Source: JAPPLB01 sp965206655 (GTDB lineage Bacteria > Acidobacteriota > Terriglobia > Bryobacterales > UBA6623). Taken from it: 64,000 nt of DNA. The notes beneath the pieces are model-generated. The model did not search any database and was not told where the DNA came from. It worked only from the letters and a program-made list of their open reading frames with translations. The DNA lies in assembly GCA_965206655.1 (NCBI GenBank), contig CBDBKC010000031.1:124001-188000 (forward strand), read 5' to 3'. Both the position numbers and the translations under genes were made by a program. Of this stretch, positions 26,643 to 35,475 are shown in pieces. Every line of letters begins with the position of its first letter. Within the stretch, counting starts at the first letter, position 1.

Positions 26643-27439
26643 TGAACACGGTCAGGATCGGCGCAGCGCAAATCCCGCAGACCGATCGAATCGCCCACAA
26701 CGTGAACGCGGCGCTCGCCATGATCGAACGCGCCGCCCGCGAAGGAGTGGAGATTCTCTGCTTCCCCGAAACGCACCTGGCGGGGTACCGCGTGGGGGTT
26801 TCCGACCCGGATGCGCCCTGCGACCAGGAGGCGCTGGAGCAAGCCCTTACACAGATTGGCGCCGCCTGTGGCGAGCATTCGGTGGGCGCCATCGTGGGCA
26901 CAGAAACGCCCAATGGCAGTGGGAAGCCTTTCAACAGCGCGGTGGTTCTCGACCAGCAAGGCAAGACTCTGGCGACCCACCACAAGACCCGTTTAACGCC
27001 CGCCGACGCCCTCGGCTACTCGCCGGGAACCGAGCCAACCCTTTTCGAGTTCAAGGGCATCACAATGGGCGTGGTGATCTGCTTTGAAGGATTTCGCTTT
27101 CCAGAGACGACGCGCTCACTTGCACGGGCCGGCGCCCGCATCGTATTCCATCCGCAGTTCAACCATGTCTTGCCCAACATGGAGTGGAAGCTACCCGTCC
27201 ACGAGGCTCTGCTGACCGCCCGAGCCGCTGAGAATACGCTCTACTTCGTTTCCGCCAACATGTGTCACGCCCGCAACAACTGCCGCTCGCTAATCATTGG
27301 CCCGGACGGGCTGATCCTCGAAGCATCTGAACTGGGCAAAGAGGCTCTGTTGACGGCGGATGTCGATCCGCAAAAAGCGAACCACGCCTTTCTCAAAGAC
27401 GACCCTGCCGTAATGGCGAAAGCGCTGGCGGAAACTTAA
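26642..27439 (+). CDS. Carbon-nitrogen hydrolase (nitrilase superfamily)
   Basis: A 265-residue single-domain CN hydrolase. The Glu-Lys-Cys triad is visible: Glu in LCFPETHLAGY, Lys in THHKTRLTPAD, Cys in GVVICFEGFRFPE. Such enzymes hydrolyse amides, carbamoyl compounds or nitriles in the cytoplasm; no signal peptide is present. The GTG start at 26642 shares one base with the upstream stop and has GGAG about five bases before it, supporting translational coupling to the TIM-barrel gene. An amidase role (omega-amidase or N-carbamoyl type) is more likely than a true nitrilase because most of the superfamily act on amides, but this is not resolved by the sequence. Confidence 0.88.
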   Translation: MNTVRIGAAQIPQTDRIAHNVNAALAMIERAAREGVEILCFPETHLAGYRVGVSDPDAPCDQEALEQALTQIGAACGEHSVGAIVGTETPNGSGKPFNSAVVLDQQGKTLATHHKTRLTPADALGYSPGTEPTLFEFKGITMGVVICFEGFRFPETTRSLARAGARIVFHPQFNHVLPNMEWKLPVHEALLTARAAENTLYFVSANMCHARNNCRSLIIGPDGLILEASELGKEALLTADVDPQKANHAFLKDDPAVMAKALAET

Positions 27440-27504
27440 TACGCTGGCTGGCCCCCGCCATCGGCATCCCTGCTCCTCTCAATCGCAGTCGTCTCCCGAG
27501 AACC

Positions 27505-27513
27505 TGTGATAAT
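27505..27513 (+). promoter_or_regulatory. Extended -10 promoter of the DUF5715 gene
   Basis: TGTGATAAT (TG, one base, GATAAT) ends 9 nt before the ATG at 27523. A transcript starting at the usual distance would begin within about 3 nt of the start codon, and there is no Shine-Dalgarno, so translation may be leaderless. Confidence 0.45.
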
Positions 27514-27522
27514 CTAGTTCCA

Positions 27523-28149
27523 ATGAGAATGTTACAAACATTCCTTACTCTTTTTGTTTTGGCACTGTTGGCTGCGCCGCCTGCTTGGGGCGCTCCACTG
27601 AGCCTTCGCGCCGATTCACAGTCCCAGGTAATCCAAAACGAGCGTGCCGACCGCGACAAGCTTTCGCGATTCGACGATTCCGTCATGGTGAAGCGGTTCG
27701 CCCGCTTGCAATTGCTCGATCAGGTCCCGGCCAAAACGCGCAACTACTATGTCCATGCGATCCCGGCCAAGTACCAGTACCTGCGGCCATGGACCAAGTT
27801 GTTCTTGGACCGCCTGGGCAGCCAGTTTCGTCGCCGCTTCGGAAAGCCGCTTCGGATCACCGGACTTACTCGATCCGCCAGTTACCAAAAATCGCTGCGC
27901 CGCCGGAACGGTAACGCCGCCGCCACTGCTGGCCCGAAAAGGTCTGCGCACCTCACCGGCGCTTGCCTCGACATATCGAAGAAAGGCATGACCGGACGCG
28001 AGATCAGTTGGATGCGCCGTGTACTGTCCTCGATCAAGCAGAAGGGGTACCTCTACCCTGTCGAAGAGTTCAAGCAGCCGAACTTCCATATCATGGTCTA
28101 TCGCAACTACCCTGAGTACGTCGCGAAACTCGAAGCAAAGCGGCGCTAA
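27523..28149 (+). CDS. DUF5715 / M15-like peptidase-fold protein, secreted
   Basis: A 208-residue protein with a signal peptide (MRMLQTFLTLFVLALLAAPP). The mature part carries motifs of the Hedgehog/DD-peptidase (M15) fold: ITGLTRSASYQKSL, then SAHLTGACLDISKKGM, which matches the SxHxxGxAxD zinc motif, and finally NFHIMVYRN supplying the C-terminal His. Acidobacterial proteins of this layout fall in DUF5715. The likely job is cleavage of peptidoglycan peptides or binding of cell wall, in the periplasm. Zinc ligands look intact (His, Asp, His), so activity is plausible though the exact bond is unknown. The gene is monocistronic, between the nitrilase and the S41 gene. Confidence 0.75.
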   Translation: MRMLQTFLTLFVLALLAAPPAWGAPLSLRADSQSQVIQNERADRDKLSRFDDSVMVKRFARLQLLDQVPAKTRNYYVHAIPAKYQYLRPWTKLFLDRLGSQFRRRFGKPLRITGLTRSASYQKSLRRRNGNAAATAGPKRSAHLTGACLDISKKGMTGREISWMRRVLSSIKQKGYLYPVEEFKQPNFHIMVYRNYPEYVAKLEAKRR

Positions 28150-28266
28150 ACGACTCCGCCCCAAGCTCGCCGAAAGTCGTTGTAAACCGATTGCGCCCCC
28201 GGCACGTAGTATCATAGAGGCGGCTGGCTGTGTATTGGTCCGCCTGCCCTGTCCGAGGCGGGAGAA

Positions 28267-29550
28267 ATGTCCCTAATGAACGCTCGAACCAAATTCATAA
28301 TGGTCTTCCTGTCCACTCTGCTTACGGTGATGCTCGTCATCGGGGCGCTGATGGGCAAGAGCAAAGAGGGGGATGCCACGTATAAGCCACTTTCGGTTTA
28401 CACGGAGGTTCTGGCGCGCATCAAGGCCGACTATGTGGAAGAGCCGAATATGGATCAGGTCACTCGCGGCGCTCTCCAGGGCTTAGTCGAATTCCTGGAT
28501 CCGTTGTCAAGTTATCTCACCGCCGAGCAGTTTGAGCTTTTCGAAAAGAGCCGTGAGAACGCGGACGATGGCACTGGCCTTTCCACCGGCCTTGTCGTTT
28601 TCAAGCAACGGCTCTCGTATACACAAATCCTTTACGTCGTCCCCGGATCGCCGGCCGATCAAGCCGGCATCCGCAAAGGGGACCTGATCGAAGCCATCGA
28701 CGGCGCTAGTACGCGTTCCATGGCGCCCGCTCACATGCAGAGTATTCTGAGCGGCAAACCAGGCACAAAGGTTCGTCTTCTCGTCCGGCCGGCCCGCCAA
28801 CCTGATGAGCCCCAAGAACACTCCCTCGAACGGGCTCGCGTGGAATTGCCCTCCGTTGCCAGCAAGATGCTTCCGGATGGCGTCGGCTACATCGACCTCG
28901 ATGTGCTCGACGGAAAGCACGTCGACCAGGTGGCGGCGGCGATCAAGTCACTCGAATCCGAGGGAGCGAAGAAATTCATTCTCGATTTGCGCGGCAATGC
29001 TCTGGGCGACGCCAAGCAGGGTTTGATGCTCGCCGATCATTTCATCAGCGAAGGGAAGCTGGGTTCTCTCAAAGGCCAGCGTTATCCGGAGGAAGTATTC
29101 ACCGCCGAGGCCGAAACAACCTTGACCGACGCGCCGATTGTGTTGATCACCGACCGCGCCACCGCGAGCGGCGCCGAACTGGCGGCTGCCGCCATCCTCG
29201 ACAGCGGCCGAGGTAAGATCGCGGGCGAGCGAACATATGGTCTCGCGGCCTTCCAAAAGACGATTAAGCTCGACGACGGAGCGGCGCTGATCCTTTCCGT
29301 CGCCAAGTACTATCGGCCCTCGGGCAAGGCCTTCCAGGATGGCGGCGTCGAGCCGTCCGATCCCGTGGCTACCTCAGAGCTGCGACGCTACCGGATTTCT
29401 GAGATGGAGACGATGGATGCTCCGACGGTGGAAGTCCCGACGGGAATGACACCACCATCCCTCGAAGGCGATCCGGACAAGGATCCTTACCTGAAGAAAG
29501 CCCTTGACGTTCTCAAGAACTCGTCGGAAGCCGTCAAGAAGGCTGCCTGA
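28267..29550 (+). CDS. S41-family C-terminal-processing protease-like protein lacking the catalytic lysine
   Basis: A 427-residue CtpA-like protein: N-terminal anchor (MVFLSTLLTVMLVIGALMG), helical arm, PDZ domain (VVPGSPADQAGIRKGDLIEAIDG, about residues 110-190), then the S41 core. In active relatives a Ser-Lys dyad is spaced by 25 residues. Here Ser301 is present in ATASGAELAAAAILDSGR, but the position 25 residues on is Leu326 (GERTYGLAAFQ) where GKG is usual. Everything around it aligns without gaps, so this is a true substitution. The protein may be inactive, act as a PDZ adaptor, or use another base. It should sit in the periplasm, anchored to the inner membrane. Family assignment is firm; activity is doubtful. 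Confidence 0.88.
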   Translation: MSLMNARTKFIMVFLSTLLTVMLVIGALMGKSKEGDATYKPLSVYTEVLARIKADYVEEPNMDQVTRGALQGLVEFLDPLSSYLTAEQFELFEKSRENADDGTGLSTGLVVFKQRLSYTQILYVVPGSPADQAGIRKGDLIEAIDGASTRSMAPAHMQSILSGKPGTKVRLLVRPARQPDEPQEHSLERARVELPSVASKMLPDGVGYIDLDVLDGKHVDQVAAAIKSLESEGAKKFILDLRGNALGDAKQGLMLADHFISEGKLGSLKGQRYPEEVFTAEAETTLTDAPIVLITDRATASGAELAAAAILDSGRGKIAGERTYGLAAFQKTIKLDDGAALILSVAKYYRPSGKAFQDGGVEPSDPVATSELRRYRISEMETMDAPTVEVPTGMTPPSLEGDPDKDPYLKKALDVLKNSSEAVKKAA

Positions 29551-29568
29551 GCAGACAGCGGTCTCAAC

Positions 29569-30603
29569 CTACAATTCCACGACTGCCTTGATGACGCCGT
29601 CGGAGTACTCCGCGACGGTTTCGAATGCCTTGTCCCCCCGCTCCAGCGGAAAGCGGTGACTCACAAACCGCGACGTATCGATCTGTCCTCGCCGCAACAT
29701 GTCGAGCGCTTCGTGATCGTTCGCATTGGAGCGTTTCTGTACATGGATGCTAAGTTCCTGATGCATCGCCTGCCACATGTCGACTCCCACGAATTGCTGG
29801 GACGGGATGCCGATGACGACAAGGCGTCCCCCGAAGCGCATGCAATTGAGCGCGGTGTTGATCGATTCGGGTTTGCCCGCGGCGTCAAACGCGACATGCA
29901 CTCCCCGGCCGTGCGTGAGGTCCATGACCGCGTCTCGTACTGACTCGCGGTCTATGTGAACCGCCGCGTCCGCCCCCATCTCCCGGGCCGCTTCGAGCCG
30001 ATGCTCTATACGGTCGGCAACGATGATCCTTGAAGCGCCCGCGATCTTCGCTACCACCACACCCAGCACCCCGATCGGCCCCGCTCCCATCACGAGAACC
30101 GTCTCGGTCATCTCCAATCTCGCCAGCTCGACACTATGAAGCAGCACCGCGAGGGGCTCGATCACCGTGGCATCAACGAAGCTGAGTTCTTTGGGGATGG
30201 GCAACACATTGTGCGCCGGGACAACCACGTACTCCCGCAATAGACCGGGACCCTGCACGCCTCCGAGGAAACGCGCATTCAGGCAAAGATTCGGCCGTCC
30301 ACCGCGGCACGCCTCGCAGTGTCCGCAAGTCAGCGCCGGTTCGACAGCGACGGGCGCGCCCTCGTCGAGATGTTCAACGCCCGCGCCCAATGACACGATC
30401 TCGCCCGCCGGTTCATGGCCCAGCACCGATGGGTAGATGGCGTTTGTCCCGGCACATCCGTCCTCCAGATAGTAGTGCATGTCGCTGCCGCAGACGCCGC
30501 AGGAGCGAATCCGCACCAGCACTTCACCCGGGGCGGGGTCCGGCGGGTCGGACATCGTGCCGACTTCGAGCGTACGGGGGGCAACGAGTTGAAGCGCTTG
30601 CAT
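29569..30603 (-). CDS. Zinc-dependent medium-chain alcohol/polyol dehydrogenase
   Basis: A 344-residue MDR-family dehydrogenase. The catalytic zinc motif is CGVCGSDMHYYLEDG followed by GHEPAGEIVSLGAGV, and the structural-zinc cysteines are in CGHCEACRGGRPNLC. The Rossmann motif GAGPIGVLGVVVAKIAG precedes VADRIEHRLEAAREMGAD, whose acidic residue after the second strand suggests NAD+ rather than NADP+. It resembles sorbitol/threonine dehydrogenase paralogues more than ethanol dehydrogenases. It lies convergent to the S41 gene and divergent from the indolepyruvate oxidoreductase with about 110 bp between, so a shared regulatory gap is possible. Substrate unknown; a polyol or amino-alcohol is most likely. 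Confidence 0.88.
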   Translation of the reverse strand: MQALQLVAPRTLEVGTMSDPPDPAPGEVLVRIRSCGVCGSDMHYYLEDGCAGTNAIYPSVLGHEPAGEIVSLGAGVEHLDEGAPVAVEPALTCGHCEACRGGRPNLCLNARFLGGVQGPGLLREYVVVPAHNVLPIPKELSFVDATVIEPLAVLLHSVELARLEMTETVLVMGAGPIGVLGVVVAKIAGASRIIVADRIEHRLEAAREMGADAAVHIDRESVRDAVMDLTHGRGVHVAFDAAGKPESINTALNCMRFGGRLVVIGIPSQQFVGVDMWQAMHQELSIHVQKRSNANDHEALDMLRRGQIDTSRFVSHRFPLERGDKAFETVAEYSDGVIKAVVEL

Positions 30604-30714
30604 AGGTTTTCAGGGGGAGAGAGAAAGGGTCACCGTATCGATTCGATTGTAGCGAGTTCGCCCGTTTGTGAGATGCCCTTGTTGTAGAGTGAGGGGTCGT
30701 ACCAAGCCCACGGA

Positions 30715-33700
30715 ATGCCTCGCGCCTTCTCTCTCGACGACAAATACACCCTGGAATCCGGCCGCGTCTATATGACCGGGATTCAGGCGCTGGTGCGTTT
30801 GCCGATCGAGCAGATGCGCCGCGACCGCCGCGCCGGCCTCAAGACCGCCGCCTGGATCTCGGGCTACGAGGGTTCGCCGCTCGGTGGATACGACCTCACG
30901 CTCGCCCGCGCACAAAAGCATCTCGCCGATCACGATATCCACTTTCTACCCGGCGTGAACGAAGACTTGGCGGCGACATCCGTGATGGGGAGCCAGCTTT
31001 ACCAAGCGCTGCCCGATCCCCAAGTGGACGGGGTCGTCGGCATCTGGTACGGCAAAGGCCCCGGCGTCGACCGGACGGGTGATGTTTTCCGCCACGCCAA
31101 CCTGGCCGGCACCGGCAAGCACTGCGGCGCGCTGGCGCTCGCCGGCGATGACCATGTCTCGAAAAGCTCGACGATTCCGCACCAGAGCGAGTTTTCGTTC
31201 TACAACTATGCCCTGCCGACGCTCAACCCCGGCAATACACAGGAAGTGCTGGATTATGGCATCTGGGGTATCGCGCTGTCCCGTTACTGCGGCGCGTGGA
31301 CGGGCCTCAAGCTTGTAGCCGATATTTGCGACGGCGGAGGCGCGGTTGAGATCTCACCGGAGCGGCTGCCGACTCTTGACCCGGATTTCATGATCGACGG
31401 TGAGCTTTACGAGAAGGTGATGAACCCGATGCTCATCATCCCGATCTCGCTGCGGCTCGAACGGGAACTCCACTACCGCCGTATGGCCGCCGCGAAGGAG
31501 TTCGCGCGCGTCAACGCGTTCAACCGCATCAAGGTTCGGCACGACGGCGACCGCCTGGGCATCATCACTGCCGGCAAGAGCTACTACGACCTAATGTCGA
31601 CGCTCGAAAACGTCGGGATGGACGGTGATGCCCTCGCCGCGGCCGGGATTCGCATTCTCAAGCTGGGCATGGTTTTTCCGTTGGAGCCCTCGATTATCGA
31701 CGAGTTCGTTGCGGGGCTGGAGCGCGTGCTCGTCATCGAAGAGAAGCGCAGCTTCATTGAACTGCAACTGCGCGAGATGCTGTACCACCGCGATCAGCGG
31801 CCCGCGATTTGGGGCAAGTCTGATCCGGCCGGTGATGAACTCCTGCCGGGCAACGGCGAACTGGACGCCGAAATCATCACGAAAGCCCTGGCGCGATGGC
31901 TGGGACTCGACGACGGCGTCGAGCGGCGCTTGGCGCAGTTGGCCGAGATCGAAGTGCGCTTCTCGCAGGGCAAATCCGCGCCGCCGCGGATTCCGAGCTA
32001 TTGCTCCGGCTGTCCGCACAACCGCTCGACACTCCTACTGGAAGGCCAAATCGCCGGCGGCGGCATCGGATGTCACGGCATGGCGGCGGCGCTCGGTGAA
32101 GCCGACCGCGGCATCGAATACATCGGTCAGATGGGTGGCGAAGGCGCGACGTGGATCGGCGCCTCCCCGTTCGTCGGCAAGAAACACATCTTTCAAAACC
32201 TCGGCGACGGCACCTACTTCCACTCAGGCCGTTTGGCCGTGAACGCGGCCATCTCGGCCAACGTCAACATCACTTACAAGATCCTCTATAACGGCGCGGT
32301 CGCCATGACCGGAGGGCAGCAAGCCGCCGGTGGGCTGCCGATCCCTGAACTGACACGCGAACTCGAAGCCGACGGCGTCAAGCGGATTGTCCTGCTCACC
32401 GACGATCTGGCGCGCTATGAAAGCCGTAAGGGATTGGCTGAGCTGACGGAAGTGCGGCCTCGTGAAGACCTTGAAGAAGTGCTGCGTGATATCGAGAAGA
32501 CTCCCGGCGTCACGATCATGCTGTACGACCAGATGTGCGCCGCCGAGAAGCGCCGCCGCCGCAACCGCGGCCGCATGCCGCAACCGGTTCGCCGTCTGGT
32601 GATCAACGAAAGGGTTTGCGAAGGCTGCGGCGACTGCGTTGCGAAATCGAATTGCGTTTCACTGCATCCCGTCGAAACCGAGTTCGGGCCCAAGACGCGT
32701 ATTCATCAGTCGTCGTGCAATGCCGACTACACCTGCGCCCTTGGCGATTGCCCTTCGTTCGTCAGCGTGATGGTCGAGGAGGGGACGGGCCTCAAGCGGC
32801 GGCCGCTGCCCGACCTGCCCGAGGTATCGGTCACGGAGCCGGAGAAGGTTAGCGCCGCGCGGCCCTATCACGTGCTTATGCCGGGTGTCGGCGGCACGGG
32901 CGTTGTCACGATCAACCACCTACTTGCGACCGCCGCGCTGCTGGAAGGCAAGCACACGACCACGCTCGATCAGACCGGTCTGGCGCAAAAAGGCGGGGCC
33001 GTCGTATCGCATCTGACGATCGCCGAGCAGCCAGTCGAGGAATCGAATCGCATCAGTTACGGTGCGGCCGATCTGTTGCTAGGCTTCGACGCCATGGGCG
33101 CCGCGGCCGCGGCTAATCTTCAGCGGGTTGCTCCGGACCGAACGTCCGCCGTCGTCAACTCGCACGAGATTCCGACGAATGAATCGATTCGCAAAGGCCT
33201 GACGGTCCTGTCGACCGACGGCCTGTTCGCGCGTGCGGTCCGCGAGAACACGCGGGACGATGCGAGCCTCTTCCTCGACGCATCGAAGTGTGCCGAGTCG
33301 CTGTTCGGCAGCCATCTGCAAACGAATATCTTCCTGCTCGGCGTGGCCTATCAGGCGGGCTTGCTCCCTTTGCGGTCTGAATCCATCGAGCAATCCGTGA
33401 CGCTGAACGGCGTGCAGGTCGACCACAATCTCGCCGCTTTCCGCTGGGGACGCCAGTACGTGGCCGACCGCGCGAAGGTCGAAGCGATCGTCTCACCCAG
33501 CGCGGTCTCCGAGGCGCCGCGCGGTCTTGATGAGCAAATCGACTTCTTCGCGGCGGAGTTGGCGGCTTACCAGAACGCCGCCTATGCCCAGCGTTACCGC
33601 CGCTTGGTCGATGACGTTCGCAGCGCCGAAAAGCGAGTCGCGGGAACGAGCACGGGCCTCACTGAAGCGGTCGCCCGTTACTTCTACAAACTGCTGGCTT

Positions 33701-34155
33701 ACAAAGACGAGTATGAAGTCGGACGCCTGCTGACGCTTCCCGATATCGGCCGGCAGATCAGCGCGACGTTCGAGGCGCCCGTCAAGCGCATCTACCACCT
33801 GCACCCGCCGCTGCTGCGCGCGATGGGTCTGAAGAGAAAACTATCGTTGGGGCCCTGGGCGCGGCCTTTGCTGAGGGCGCTTGCCGCGATGAAGTCCCTA
33901 CGTGGTACGGCGTTCGATCTGTTTGGCTACGCTCGCCTGCGCCGCGAAGAGCGGGCGTTGATCTCCTGGTATGAAGAGATGATACGGGAATTGTTGCCCG
34001 ACCTGACGGCGGCGAATCTCGAAGGCGTCACCGATGTTGCCCGGCTTCCCGACGGGATTCGGGGCTATGAGCAGATCAAGCTTGACTCGATCGAAGCCGT
34101 GCGGAAAAGCGCCGTCGAGATGCGCGCGAATCGGTCTCAACCGGTCGCCGCTTAG
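30715..34155 (+). CDS. Fused indolepyruvate:ferredoxin oxidoreductase (alpha-gamma fusion)
   Basis: A 1146-residue single-chain 2-oxoacid:ferredoxin oxidoreductase that decarboxylates aryl-pyruvates from aromatic amino acid transamination to acyl-CoA, reducing ferredoxin. The N-terminal part (YMTGIQALVRLPIEQMRRD, SGYEGSPLGGYD) and the ThDP-binding part (CSGCPHNRSTLL, GGGIGCHGMAAAL, about residues 430-600) are followed by a cysteine-rich Fe-S segment (VCEGCGDCVAKSNC near 628), a gamma-subunit domain (MPGVGGTGVVTINHLL, about 717-920) and the C-terminal DUF6537 region. This fused form occurs in aerobic proteobacteria and acidobacteria, unlike the separate IorA/IorB of archaea. Its 3' end overlaps the convergent DUF1552 gene by 3 bp. 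Confidence 0.93.
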   Translation: MPRAFSLDDKYTLESGRVYMTGIQALVRLPIEQMRRDRRAGLKTAAWISGYEGSPLGGYDLTLARAQKHLADHDIHFLPGVNEDLAATSVMGSQLYQALPDPQVDGVVGIWYGKGPGVDRTGDVFRHANLAGTGKHCGALALAGDDHVSKSSTIPHQSEFSFYNYALPTLNPGNTQEVLDYGIWGIALSRYCGAWTGLKLVADICDGGGAVEISPERLPTLDPDFMIDGELYEKVMNPMLIIPISLRLERELHYRRMAAAKEFARVNAFNRIKVRHDGDRLGIITAGKSYYDLMSTLENVGMDGDALAAAGIRILKLGMVFPLEPSIIDEFVAGLERVLVIEEKRSFIELQLREMLYHRDQRPAIWGKSDPAGDELLPGNGELDAEIITKALARWLGLDDGVERRLAQLAEIEVRFSQGKSAPPRIPSYCSGCPHNRSTLLLEGQIAGGGIGCHGMAAALGEADRGIEYIGQMGGEGATWIGASPFVGKKHIFQNLGDGTYFHSGRLAVNAAISANVNITYKILYNGAVAMTGGQQAAGGLPIPELTRELEADGVKRIVLLTDDLARYESRKGLAELTEVRPREDLEEVLRDIEKTPGVTIMLYDQMCAAEKRRRRNRGRMPQPVRRLVINERVCEGCGDCVAKSNCVSLHPVETEFGPKTRIHQSSCNADYTCALGDCPSFVSVMVEEGTGLKRRPLPDLPEVSVTEPEKVSAARPYHVLMPGVGGTGVVTINHLLATAALLEGKHTTTLDQTGLAQKGGAVVSHLTIAEQPVEESNRISYGAADLLLGFDAMGAAAAANLQRVAPDRTSAVVNSHEIPTNESIRKGLTVLSTDGLFARAVRENTRDDASLFLDASKCAESLFGSHLQTNIFLLGVAYQAGLLPLRSESIEQSVTLNGVQVDHNLAAFRWGRQYVADRAKVEAIVSPSAVSEAPRGLDEQIDFFAAELAAYQNAAYAQRYRRLVDDVRSAEKRVAGTSTGLTEAVARYFYKLLAYKDEYEVGRLLTLPDIGRQISATFEAPVKRIYHLHPPLLRAMGLKRKLSLGPWARPLLRALAAMKSLRGTAFDLFGYARLRREERALISWYEEMIRELLPDLTAANLEGVTDVARLPDGIRGYEQIKLDSIEAVRKSAVEMRANRSQPVAA

Positions 34156-35474
34156 GCCACCAACTCGCCGATCGTCCGCGAGCCGGTCGGGAACTCCTTC
34201 AACTCGGCACCTAGTGATTTATTCGCGAGCGTCAGGTACAGGTCGCCCATGGTGCCTGTGAGCGCGGTGTGTCGGCCCGTTGTAAGCCCGCCCGCGTGAC
34301 CGGCGATGATGGCCGCGTGTCCGCTGTTCTTGTGATCGTTTGCTTCGGCATGCTCGTGGACGAAAAGCAGGCAGGAATGGTCCAGCATGTTGCCGTCCCC
34401 TTCCGGGGTTGCCTTGAGCTTGGCCACAAGATAGGCGAATTCCTCGACGTGCCAGCGGCAGATGTCGCGCATAATTTCCTGCTGCTTCGCGGCGTGTTTG
34501 CCGCCGAGATGGCTGTACTCGTGGTGTCTTGAGAACGCCAGCCCCAGCCAGGGGAACCGCGCTAGACTCTGGCACTTCGACAACATGTAGGAGGCAACCC
34601 GCGTCTGCCCCGATGCGAATGCATGGACCAGTAGATCCGTCTAAAGCTTGGAGATGCGCGGATAATCCCTCGGATCACCTCCGGGCCCGGGCTCGTCGAC
34701 CGACTTCGAATACTCAGAAGGCAAGTCGCCGATGGCTCGCTCCATGTCGCGAATCGACGCCAGGTATTCGTCGAGCCGCGTCTGGTCATGCCGTCCGAGC
34801 ACGCTTTGCAGTCTTTTGGTCTGGCCCGACACTGCATCGAGCACACTGTTCTTCCGCTCGACCCAACCGTAGTCCCGCGTACCGAACAGCCGGTCGAACA
34901 AGTTGTGCGGAATCATCTCGGGCGGGAGCGGCCGATTCGGCCCCGCCCAACTCAGATTCCGCTGCATGCTGTGGCCGAACGACTCCTGGCAAACGCCGAG
35001 CTGGAGCGACCGAAAGCGGGACTCACGTCCGATCCGCGCCGCGATCAATTGGTCAACCGAGTGTCCACCCGCTCCCCGGCCGGTGAACTTCTCGCCCGAG
35101 ACCAGTGCGCTCATCGAACGCTGATGCGCATTTCCCACACCGGCCAAGCGCGCGTTCGGGTTGTCCAGGCCCGAAACGATGTGAATGTCGTCACGAAAAC
35201 GCGCCAGCGGCGACAGGCAGGGTGTCATCGTATAGTCGGCACCCTTCTCCAGTGGAATCCAGTAGCGCTCCGGAATCCCGTTGCCGTTGAACCAATACAC
35301 GAATCGAGTCGGAATCGTCGAGGCCGGCCGTGACCCTTCGCCGGCGGCATAAGCGGTGCCACTCGCATTGAACATCGCGACCAACGGTGGCAGCGGCAAC
35401 CGAATCAGCGCGCCCATCGCTCCGGCGCCCTCGAGAAATGTGCGGCGAGATAAGGGTTTGGACCTGCCTATCAT
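34152..35474 (-). pseudogene. DUF1552 protein gene interrupted by an in-frame amber codon
   Basis: One continuous frame of 440 sense positions encodes a DUF1552-type protein with a Tat signal (SKPLSRRTFLEGAGAMGAL), but codon 278 (34641-34643) is TAG. The upstream part ends ...DYPRISKL and the downstream part resumes TDLLVHAFASGQTRVASYM without loss of frame. It continues through the conserved C-terminal region (FSRHHEYSHLGG, MLDHSCLLFVHEHAEAND) to a natural TAA. A CAG-to-TAG change would explain it. The C-terminal half has no strong internal start. It lies 1 nt downstream of the DUF1592-type gene, the usual partner of DUF1552 proteins, so the pair was an operon. Sequencing error or real readthrough remain possible. 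Confidence 0.8.
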
Positions 35475-35475
35475 T

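Noticed and set aside
27955..28100. DUF5715 protein as a canonical VanY/DD-carboxypeptidase
   Set aside because: Motifs fit the M15 fold, but the rest is too divergent to name a specific activity.
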